Source of the DNA: UMGS1908 sp045588795 | GTDB lineage: Bacteria; Bacillota; Clostridia; Christensenellales; UBA1242 | Assembly (NCBI GenBank): GCA_045588795.1 | Contig: JAZNEY010000042.1 | Span: 1-13,599, forward strand | Reading direction: 5' to 3' | DNA: 13,599 nt | In this document: positions 9,237 through 13,599 of the stretch, piece by piece | Layout: each line of letters begins with the position of its first letter | How positions within the stretch are numbered: the stretch's first letter is position 1 | Program-made: the position numbers and the translations under genes | Notes under the pieces: model-generated | Told to the model about the DNA's origin: nothing | Seen by the model: only the letters and a program-made list of their open reading frames with translations | Databases searched by the model: none

Positions 9237-9265
9237 TTGCATATTATAACTCAATGTGTTATACT
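9237..9265 (+). promoter_or_regulatory. Sigma-A promoter of tRNA-Glu
   Basis: TTGCAT (9237-9242), a 17-nt spacer, and TATACT (9260-9265) with an upstream TGT extended -10. Expected start is near 9272, 15 nt before the mature tRNA. It occupies the same DNA as the opposing comEC promoter. Confidence 0.82.
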
Positions 9266-9271
9266 TGTCAA
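9243..9271 (-). promoter_or_regulatory. Consensus sigma-A promoter of comEC-holA
   Basis: Read on the minus strand: TTGACA (9271-9266), exactly 17 nt, TATAAT (9248-9243), perfect in all twelve bases. Expected start is near 9236, about 28 nt upstream of the comEC ATG. Its -35 abuts the -10 of the tRNA promoter and vice versa. Confidence 0.85.
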
Positions 9272-9286
9272 AGTAAAAACGAATAT

Positions 9287-9361
9287 GCCATCATCGTCTA
9301 ACGGTTAGGACGCTAGCCTCTCACGCTGGAAATTGGAGTTCGATTCTCCATGGTGGTACCA
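9287..9361 (+). tRNA. tRNA-Glu (anticodon CUC)
   Basis: A complete 75-nt cloverleaf. Acceptor stem 9287-9293 with 9351-9357 (two G-U pairs), D arm 9296-9311, anticodon stem 9313-9317 with 9325-9329, and loop CTCTCAC with anticodon CTC at 9320-9322. The T stem is 9334-9338 with 9346-9350 and the loop is TTCGATT. The discriminator is A9358 and the CCA end is encoded (9359-9361). It decodes GAG; in an AT-rich genome this is the minor Glu codon and a UUC tRNA is expected elsewhere. It has its own promoter and terminator. The opening G-U acceptor pair is slightly unusual. Confidence 0.96.
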
Positions 9362-9364
9362 AAC

Positions 9365-9399
9365 AAAAAGACCAAACGAAATGTTTGGTCTTATTTTTT
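9365..9399. terminator. Two-way terminator between tRNA-Glu and the floA operon
   Basis: A 10-bp stem, AAGACCAAAC (9368-9377) with GTTTGGTCTT (9383-9392), and the loop GAAAT. Five A precede it and ATTTTTT follows, so it serves the plus-strand tRNA and the minus-strand floA operon. The last minus-strand stop codon (9398-9400) overlaps its edge. Confidence 0.92.
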
Positions 9400-10306
9400 A
9401 CATCCATTTTTGTCTTTTTTCACGCTCACTTCTGCGTAGCCTATTTTCTCTTGCTCTTGGTCCACTCAAAATATCACCAATTAAAATTTCCTTTCCAGCC
9501 TCCGTTCCTCCCATAGCCTCAAAATTCGAGCCAAAAACCTGCTCAAACCTCTCATTAAGAGATTTTACTTCAACTGGATTTCCGCCAAACTTCGCTTGGT
9601 CTGACATATTAAATGATGGACTACTGTTAAAATAATCGGTACTATTTTTCTGTGAAAATTTTTGTTTTGGTGCCTTTGAGCCCGCACTACTTTCGCCAAA
9701 ATCAGGCATATCAAATCCATCAAGCCCAGATAGAATATCCTCAGGCTTTGTTGATGATGTTCCATTCAAAATTGCATCAAAATCAATATCAGCAAACGGG
9801 TCATCTTTTGATTGAGAAAGGTCATCAGCCGGAAAACTCTTTGATGACATTGGGCTATCAAAATCAGGAAGTCCAAAATCATATGGCTTTGATGGTTGTT
9901 CTTTTGCCTTTGGCAAAGATTTTGCTGTCATTGCCTTTTTTTCTTCATCTGTTAAAAGGTTACTGGTTGATGGAACTTCAATATTGTTTTTAAGGAAATC
10001 TTCTTTTGTGATTTTTGTAACCGTTCCACCGCCACCCTCTTTTTTAACAGGCGAAGAAGTTTTTGCATCAAGTTCCTTTTTTATATCTTCTTTAAGTTTT
10101 TCTTTTTTTGCAACATCAGATATTTTTACAACAGAATTTTTCTCTTTCTTTTCTTTTTTTTCTTTGGGTAAGACTTCTTCATATTTCTCTTCGTTAGACT
10201 TCTTAGCTTTTACTTTGTGTTCCTTTTTAAAAAGTTTCACACCATTTGCTGATAAGAAGAAATATATAACGACCAAAGCCACCCCAAGCACTATAACTAT
10301 TGTCAT
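9398..10306 (-). CDS. Uncharacterised membrane-anchored, low-complexity protein downstream of floA
   Basis: I do not recognise this 302-residue protein. It opens with one membrane segment (residues 2-19) and then becomes strongly basic and lysine-rich (24-90, with KEKKEKKEKN). A glycine run GGGG (91-94) follows. Residues 140-205 are acidic and disorder-prone with repeated short motifs (LPDFD, DDPFADIDFD, MPDFGES). The end is basic and probably helical (GPRARENRLRRSEREKRQKWM, 282-302), preceded by EILIGDILSG (273-282). This suggests a membrane-tethered scaffold or adaptor with conserved ends, but no enzymatic motif is visible. AAAGGAG lies 10 nt before the ATG and the floA stop is only 19 nt upstream, so the two are probably co-transcribed and may act together at the membrane. 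Confidence 0.82.
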   Translation of the reverse strand: MTIVIVLGVALVVIYFFLSANGVKLFKKEHKVKAKKSNEEKYEEVLPKEKKEKKEKNSVVKISDVAKKEKLKEDIKKELDAKTSSPVKKEGGGGTVTKITKEDFLKNNIEVPSTSNLLTDEEKKAMTAKSLPKAKEQPSKPYDFGLPDFDSPMSSKSFPADDLSQSKDDPFADIDFDAILNGTSSTKPEDILSGLDGFDMPDFGESSAGSKAPKQKFSQKNSTDYFNSSPSFNMSDQAKFGGNPVEVKSLNERFEQVFGSNFEAMGGTEAGKEILIGDILSGPRARENRLRRSEREKRQKWM

Positions 10307-10325
10307 TTTTAAATTGCTCCTTTAA

Positions 10326-11393
10326 CTAAAAATTAAATGGGTTTTTCTTTGGTCTTGGTCTTGGAATAGGTTTTCTTCCCGCACCATCTCCGCCATCATC
10401 ATCACTAGTATTATTCTTCCCGCTAAGCATATTTCTAAGATTTGTATCTGCTTCAAGGTTTTTAATATCGTAATAATCCATAGGCGTAATTTTGCCCTCT
10501 TTTAAAGCATTTGCTAGTGCCTTTGGAACTTCTGCTTCTGCCTCAATTGCTCTGATTTTCGCTTCTTGAATTTTGGCTTTATTCTGTTGTTCAAGAACAA
10601 CCGCTTCAAGTCTTTTTTCTTCGATTCTAGATTGATTGGCCTTTTTATCAATTTCAGCCTGTTCAAGTTGCAATTGCACGGCAATATTTTTACCAATAGA
10701 AATATCAAAAATATCTATTGATAATATTTGATAGGCTGTTTCATAGTCAAGCCCCTTTTCCATAATAACATTTGAAATAACATCTGGATTTTCAAGTACT
10801 GCTGTATGATTAACAGAAGAGCCGATTGTTGATGCTAAACATTCAGCAACACGAGTAATAATAGTCCCCTCATCAGCACCACCCAAAACTCTTCCCATAT
10901 TTGCTTTAACGGTAATACTTGCCTTTGCTTTAAGTTCAATACCATCTTTACTAATGCTTGTTACAAGAGGTGTTTCAACAACCTTTGGAACGATACAAGA
11001 CTGCACAATTTCGTGAACATCTTTTCCGGCAAGGTCAATAGCCTTTGCGACCTGCAAAGGAAGTTTAATGCCTGCACTTTTAGCAGAAATCATAGCCTTA
11101 ATAACTTTATCAATATCACCACCTGCTAAAACGTGTGTTTCAAGGTCCTCAATTTTAAGGTCGATATCGGCTTTACGACTTGTAATGTAAGCGATAACTA
11201 CATTATTGAGGTTAACCTTTCTAAGTTTCATAGCAAGCAATTTATTAAGTGGAATATATGCATCAGAAATGATTGCTCTCCACCAGATTTTAATTGGGTA
11301 TATCAAAAAGAAAGCAACAATAGCACCCACAACAACAAGGGCAATTATTGCAATAGATACTATTCCGCCAACACTCATTTTTAAAAGTAACAT
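10326..11393 (-). CDS. floA: Flotillin-like protein FloA
   Basis: FloA is a bacterial flotillin-like (UPF0365/YqfA) protein that organises functional membrane microdomains. The 355-residue chain has an N-terminal hydrophobic hairpin (about 7-34) and then the family core, close to Bacillus FloA: LETHVLAGGDIDKVI (84-98), AIDLAGKDVHE (118-128), KDGIELKAKASITVKAN (149-165), ASTIGSSVNHTAVLENPD (187-204) and ILSIDIFDISIGKNI (223-237). A charged coiled coil with the EAEAEVPKALANAL signature (284-297) follows. The tail KPIPRPRPKKNPFNF (341-355) is unusually proline/arginine-rich. I chose the ATG at 11393 because GGGGG(A) ends 8 nt upstream; an in-frame TTG at 11408 lies upstream of that site and has none of its own. 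Unlike B. subtilis, no nfeD-type gene is adjacent. Confidence 0.95.
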   Translation of the reverse strand: MLLLKMSVGGIVSIAIIALVVVGAIVAFFLIYPIKIWWRAIISDAYIPLNKLLAMKLRKVNLNNVVIAYITSRKADIDLKIEDLETHVLAGGDIDKVIKAMISAKSAGIKLPLQVAKAIDLAGKDVHEIVQSCIVPKVVETPLVTSISKDGIELKAKASITVKANMGRVLGGADEGTIITRVAECLASTIGSSVNHTAVLENPDVISNVIMEKGLDYETAYQILSIDIFDISIGKNIAVQLQLEQAEIDKKANQSRIEEKRLEAVVLEQQNKAKIQEAKIRAIEAEAEVPKALANALKEGKITPMDYYDIKNLEADTNLRNMLSGKNNTSDDDGGDGAGRKPIPRPRPKKNPFNF

Positions 11394-11453
11394 TAGTTCT
11401 TCCCCCAAAAACTAAAATAAATAATATCTAACAGCCTAAAATTCAAAACCAAT

Positions 11454-11471
11454 GCTATCACAATAGATAGC
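11454..11471 (-). other. Small hairpin in the floA leader
   Basis: A perfect 6-bp inverted repeat, GCTATC with GATAGC, with a 6-nt loop. It begins about 10 nt after the predicted floA transcription start, in a leader of about 88 nt. It may stabilise the 5' end of the mRNA; it does not cover the ribosome binding site. No riboswitch class is recognisable. Confidence 0.35.
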
Positions 11472-11487
11472 CGAGATAAGTATACAT

Positions 11488-11515
11488 ATTGTACCACAAA
11501 ATGTGAAAAAGTCAA
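11488..11515 (-). promoter_or_regulatory. Sigma-A promoter of the floA operon
   Basis: Read on the minus strand: TTGACT (11515-11510), a 16-nt spacer, then TGG and TACAAT (11493-11488), an extended -10. Expected start is near 11481. A 9-bp inverted-repeat arm ends two bases upstream of the -35. Confidence 0.75.
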
Positions 11516-11517
11516 TA

Positions 11518-11621
11518 CCTTGCCCTAATATATATAATATGAATACAATATAAAAATTTTAAACAAACAAAAAGAGAGACGGCACTTGATTGAGACCAAT
11601 CTCTCTTAATAAAGGGCAAGG
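11518..11621. repeat. Separated 9-bp inverted repeat linking the small RNA and the floA promoter
   Basis: CCTTGCCCT (11518-11526) and AGGGCAAGG (11613-11621) are exact reverse complements 86 nt apart. One arm lies in the candidate small RNA just after its first hairpin; the other lies directly upstream of the floA -35. The DNA between them holds the small RNA's terminator hairpin. The match is visible; any role as operator or long-range pairing is inference. Confidence 0.5.
11565..11607 (-). terminator. 3' terminator hairpin of the candidate small RNA
   Basis: Read on the minus strand: AAGAGAGA (11607-11600) pairs with TCTCTCTT (11579-11572), followed by TTTTTGTTTG. The 20-nt loop is long, but ATTG and CAAT inside it can extend the helix around a tetraloop GTCT, leaving a 3' bulge. 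GAGA and TCTC could also form a competing short hairpin. Confidence 0.65.
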
Positions 11622-11651
11622 AAGCATAAATCGGGGGACTTCGCTTCCCAT
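11565..11651 (-). ncRNA. Candidate small RNA with C-rich hairpin loop, upstream of floA
   Basis: No open reading frame explains this stretch, yet it has the parts of an independent transcript: an extended -10 promoter, a predicted start near 11651, two hairpins and a 3' T tract. The first hairpin pairs GGAAGC (11648-11643) with GCTTCC (11625-11620) and exposes a 17-nt loop containing TCCCCCG (11638-11632). A linker CTTGCCC follows, then the 3' hairpin 11607-11572 and TTTTTGTTTGTTT. Expected length is about 85-90 nt. C-rich loops of this kind are used by Bacillota trans-acting small RNAs such as RsaE/RoxS to bind ribosome binding sites, but the sequence matches no family I recognise. It lacks the GGAAGGAAGC-type apical motif of SRP RNA in the right context. 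Confidence 0.6.
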
Positions 11652-11657
11652 ACATAA

Positions 11658-11686
11658 AGAATATCACTTTAAATAATTTGAGTCAA
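11658..11686 (-). promoter_or_regulatory. Promoter of the candidate small RNA
   Basis: Read on the minus strand: TTGACT (11686-11681), a 17-nt spacer, then TGA and TATTCT (11663-11658), an extended -10. It lies 28 nt past the ogg stop codon, so the RNA is not merely the tail of the ogg transcript. Read-through from ogg remains possible because no strong ogg terminator is visible. Confidence 0.72.
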
Positions 11687-11714
11687 GCAGAAAAATCAAA
11701 ATTTTAAAAATTTT

Positions 11715-12551
11715 TTAAAACTTTTCAATTGCCTTGTAATAATACAGATATTGCTGAGCAAAACCCGCAAGATGCCCAAACCTTGAAACAAGGTCTTTTG
11801 CAATTTTTTTCCTGTCCATCTTTGTGCCATCAAAATATTGTAAATAAATCCTTTCGCTCCACACATCAACAGGAAAAACATCATACCTATTGAAAGCAAA
11901 TAACATTATACAGTCAGCAACTTTTGGCCCCACTCCCTTAATCTTGACAAGAGCCTTTTGAAGTTCCTCGGTCGAAAGATTTTCTGTGTCTATTTTTTGA
12001 AACTCTAGAAAGTTTTGCCCAAGTTCAGCCAAATATTTTGCCCTGTACCCAGCCCCAATACTTTTAAAAAACTCTTCATCAAGAGTCAAAAATTGCTCTT
12101 GTGAGGGAAAAGCAAAATGCTTATCATCAATTCTTTTCCCCACCTTTTCGCAAAGCCTTGAGAGTATGAGTTTTATTCGTTTAATATTGTTATTCGCAGA
12201 AATAATAAACGAACAAATTGTTTCAAACAAATCATTTTTTATGATTCGAATCCCCTCACCAACAGAAACAACTTTATTCAAAAACTCATTTGTTCTAAGT
12301 TTATTTTTAATTTCTGTATAATTAGTATCAAGATTAAAGAACTCAACAAAATAACAAGGGCTATCGGTATTGATAATAAATCCCGACTCATTTTCAACAA
12401 TTTCAGCCTTTTTGTCTTTTGAAAGAACAACATAATGCCCACTATCATTCAAATAAAATCTGAAAATCTGCCCACACTCTAAAATGTGTTTAGGATTAAA
12501 CTCTTCCTTTCCGACAATTTCTATTGAATCATCTAAAACCTTGTATTTCAT
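11715..12551 (-). CDS. ogg: 8-oxoguanine DNA glycosylase/AP lyase (OGG1 type)
   Basis: Removes 8-oxoguanine opposite cytosine in base excision repair and cuts the resulting site by beta-elimination. This 278-residue protein has the OGG1 layout: an N-terminal beta domain with CGQIFRFY (26-33, compare GQSFRW), the DNA-contacting SANNNIKRI (118-126, compare SSNNNIARI) and the helix-hairpin-helix IKGVGPKVADCI (204-215). K210 is the Schiff-base lysine. FPVDVW (226-231) carries catalytic D229, and LAGFAQQYLYYY (261-272) carries the late base-recognition glutamine. It lacks the iron-sulfur cysteines of Nth/MutY. AAGG lies 11 nt before the ATG. Promoter is at 12584-12613; the 3' end has only AT-rich palindromic sequence. 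Confidence 0.94.
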   Translation of the reverse strand: MKYKVLDDSIEIVGKEEFNPKHILECGQIFRFYLNDSGHYVVLSKDKKAEIVENESGFIINTDSPCYFVEFFNLDTNYTEIKNKLRTNEFLNKVVSVGEGIRIIKNDLFETICSFIISANNNIKRIKLILSRLCEKVGKRIDDKHFAFPSQEQFLTLDEEFFKSIGAGYRAKYLAELGQNFLEFQKIDTENLSTEELQKALVKIKGVGPKVADCIMLFAFNRYDVFPVDVWSERIYLQYFDGTKMDRKKIAKDLVSRFGHLAGFAQQYLYYYKAIEKF

Positions 12552-12583
12552 ATTAAAGTTTACCTTTTAAAATTAATAGGATA

Positions 12584-12613
12584 ATTATATATTTAAATGG
12601 CCTATGCTGTCAA
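12584..12613 (-). promoter_or_regulatory. Sigma-A promoter of ogg
   Basis: Read on the minus strand: perfect TTGACA (12613-12608), an 18-nt spacer, and perfect TATAAT (12589-12584). Expected start is near 12577, about 25 nt before the ATG. It diverges from the promoter at 12646-12675 without overlapping it. Confidence 0.8.
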
Positions 12614-12645
12614 GAATAGAAAAATGGTTTTTAATAAAAAAGTAG

Positions 12646-12675
12646 TGGACAATAGGGGCTAAAATTTGTTAAAAT
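12646..12675 (+). promoter_or_regulatory. Promoter of the HExxH protein gene
   Basis: TGGACA (12646-12651), an 18-nt spacer, then TGT and TAAAAT (12670-12675), an extended -10. Expected start is near 12682, giving a leader of about 40 nt. Confidence 0.6.
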
Positions 12676-12723
12676 AAAAAGGGTAAGGTTTTGCCCAAAA
12701 AAGGAAAATATACAGGAGAATGT

Positions 12724-13347
12724 ATGTGTATATTTGGATTATTTAGCATATATAATAAGTTCAAATACAGAAGATGGATTGGTTATACACCCGCACAAAG
12801 GGAAAAAATACTTGAAAGAGTCGAGGAAAAACAAGCAAAAAAACTCGGTAGAGAGACTCTTCCACTTGTAATAAACCACGACACTACTTGGCATTGTTAT
12901 GGAAGTTTTGAAGCAAATATGAATGGCAGAAAAATCTTGAAGTTGAGCATAAACTTAATAGATGACCCAAAACTACGCTATCACGCACTTGAAACGATAT
13001 TGCACGAGGGCAGACACGCCTACCAATATGAGCAAATCACAAAAAAGCGTATAAGCCCATTCAATTTCAAAGCAAAAAAGTGGCGAGCCAATTACAGCGG
13101 ATATATTTCAAGCCGAGAAGATAAAACAATTTACAGTATGCAACCAATTGAGCGTGATGCTCAAAAGTATGCTATAAATCAAATGGAAAAGCACAGTTTC
13201 AAATTTAGAAACGAAGCCGACTACCAAGCGACAATGCGAAGTATGATATATAGGTATGAAGAATCAGTGCGACAGGCAAAGCAAGAACTTGGAATGTTTT
13301 ACAAGCACAAAATGAACAAGCGAATTAAGGACAAATCAAGAGAATAA
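12724..13347 (+). CDS. HExxH zinc metallopeptidase-like protein, function unknown
   Basis: The 207-residue protein has a zincin signature: HEGRH at 94-98 in the helix ALETILHEGRHAYQYEQ, and downstream PIERDAQKYA (141-150), whose E143 is a candidate third zinc ligand. The segment INHDTTWHCYGSF (50-62) followed by a beta strand (ILKLSINLI) is consistent with the edge strand of a metallopeptidase active site. No signal peptide or clear membrane segment is seen, so it is probably cytoplasmic. The C-terminus is very basic. Similar HExxH...PxExDA proteins occur in phage and integrative-element gene sets of Bacillota, so an accessory origin is possible; substrate unknown. An upstream in-frame TTG (12691) would add 11 residues, but AGGAG (12714-12718) sits 5 nt before the ATG at 12724, which I chose. 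Confidence 0.82.
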   Translation: MCIFGLFSIYNKFKYRRWIGYTPAQREKILERVEEKQAKKLGRETLPLVINHDTTWHCYGSFEANMNGRKILKLSINLIDDPKLRYHALETILHEGRHAYQYEQITKKRISPFNFKAKKWRANYSGYISSREDKTIYSMQPIERDAQKYAINQMEKHSFKFRNEADYQATMRSMIYRYEESVRQAKQELGMFYKHKMNKRIKDKSRE

Positions 13348-13421
13348 CGAGTCAAAAAACATCTAACACAAGGCAAAACCAAAAGAACTGATGATATTAG
13401 ACAAAAATTTTAAATTTTTTA

Positions 13422-13450
13422 TTGCAAAAAATCTTACAGTGTATTAAAAT
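13422..13450 (+). promoter_or_regulatory. Promoter of the truncated exported-protein gene
   Basis: TTGCAA (13422-13427), a 17-nt spacer, and TAAAAT (13445-13450): the same hexamers and spacing as the rpsT promoter in this window. Expected start is near 13457. It separates this gene from the preceding one, after which no convincing terminator is visible. Confidence 0.72.
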
Positions 13451-13482
13451 ATTAGGGATAAATTATTTTTTAGGTGGCAGAA

Positions 13483-13599
13483 ATGAAAAGAAAAACAAAC
13501 AGAACAAAATCAATAATTGGAATTACAATGGGAGCAATTGTTGCACTTGGTGCACTTCCATTCTCTGCATTCCCAAGACAAGTCGGAGGCCAAGCGGTC
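13483..13599 (+). CDS. N-terminus of an exported protein, cut by the window edge
   Basis: Only the first 39 codons are present and the frame is open to the end. AGGTGG (13472-13477) lies 5 nt before the ATG. The residues form a classic export signal: a basic start (MKRKTNRTK), then a hydrophobic core (SIIGITMGAIVALGALPFSAF), then a more polar region PRQVGGQAV. Whether the signal is cleaved or anchors the protein cannot be judged, and no family can be assigned from this fragment. Confidence 0.75.
   Translation, partial: MKRKTNRTKSIIGITMGAIVALGALPFSAFPRQVGGQAV

Noticed and set aside
9333..9635. Open frame running out of the tRNA gene on the plus strand
   Set aside because: It begins inside the tRNA T arm, crosses a strong terminator and lies antisense to a real gene.
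9984..10325. Open frame of 113 codons on the plus strand, rich in Phe and Ser
   Set aside because: It is the antisense shadow of the lysine-rich part of the gene downstream of floA; Lys codons read backwards give Phe and Ser. It has no supporting ribosome binding site or promoter.
11565..11651. The small RNA as SRP (4.5S/6S-like) RNA or tmRNA
   Set aside because: The SRP apical consensus (GGUCAGG...GGAAGGAAGCAGCC) is absent on both strands and the length and fold do not fit; no tRNA-like ends are present for tmRNA, and it is too short for 6S RNA.
12687..13380. 9-bp inverted repeat GGTTTTGCC / GGCAAAACC flanking the HExxH gene, suggesting a mobile unit
   Set aside because: A 9-bp inverted match over about 700 bases is expected roughly once by chance, the flanks do not extend it, and no target-site duplication is seen.
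13400..13420. AT-only palindrome as a terminator after the HExxH gene
   Set aside because: The stem has no G-C pair and almost no loop; it would be too weak to count as an intrinsic terminator.

Overview
The window looks like part of the chromosome of an AT-rich, endospore-forming, low-GC Gram-positive bacterium (Bacillota, probably an uncultured clostridial lineage). The reasons are a germination protease gene (gpr), the block comEC-holA / rpsT / gpr in the order and relative strands known from Bacillus and Clostridium, a flotillin-like floA gene, strong GGAGG-type ribosome binding sites and near-consensus sigma-A promoters. The standard code fits all genes; no rRNA, CRISPR array or insertion sequence is visible.

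Layout. (1) 73-5336, plus strand: a VirD4/TraG-type coupling ATPase closed by a strong terminator, then a 982-residue secreted protein with its own promoter and a C-terminal membrane anchor. (2) 5343-9208, housekeeping block: gpr (minus), rpsT (plus), and the overlapping comEC-holA pair (minus). Two-way terminators separate the convergent genes. (3) 9237-9399: a tRNA-Glu(CUC) gene with its own promoter and terminator. Its promoter is interleaved with the consensus promoter of comEC over the same 35 bp, so polymerase can probably occupy only one at a time. (4) 9398-11393, minus strand: floA followed by an uncharacterised membrane-anchored, lysine-rich, disordered protein, probably co-transcribed. 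(5) 11394-11714: a 320-base gene-free stretch holding the floA promoter and leader and, upstream of it on the same strand, what looks like an undescribed small RNA of about 85-90 nt with its own promoter, a C-rich hairpin loop and a 3' terminator hairpin. (6) 11715-13599: an OGG1-type 8-oxoguanine glycosylase gene, a divergent gene for an HExxH metallopeptidase-like protein, and the first 39 codons of another exported protein.

How the genes work together. The central block serves DNA replication (HolA), translation (S20, tRNA-Glu), DNA uptake (ComEC) and germination (GPR). The coupling protein and large anchored surface protein suggest a secretion or conjugation locus extending off the left edge. 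The most novel element is the candidate small RNA beside floA: its UCCCCC loop can pair with the GGGGGA ribosome binding site of floA, and a 9-bp inverted repeat links the RNA to the floA promoter. All function calls come from reading motifs; no database search was run.
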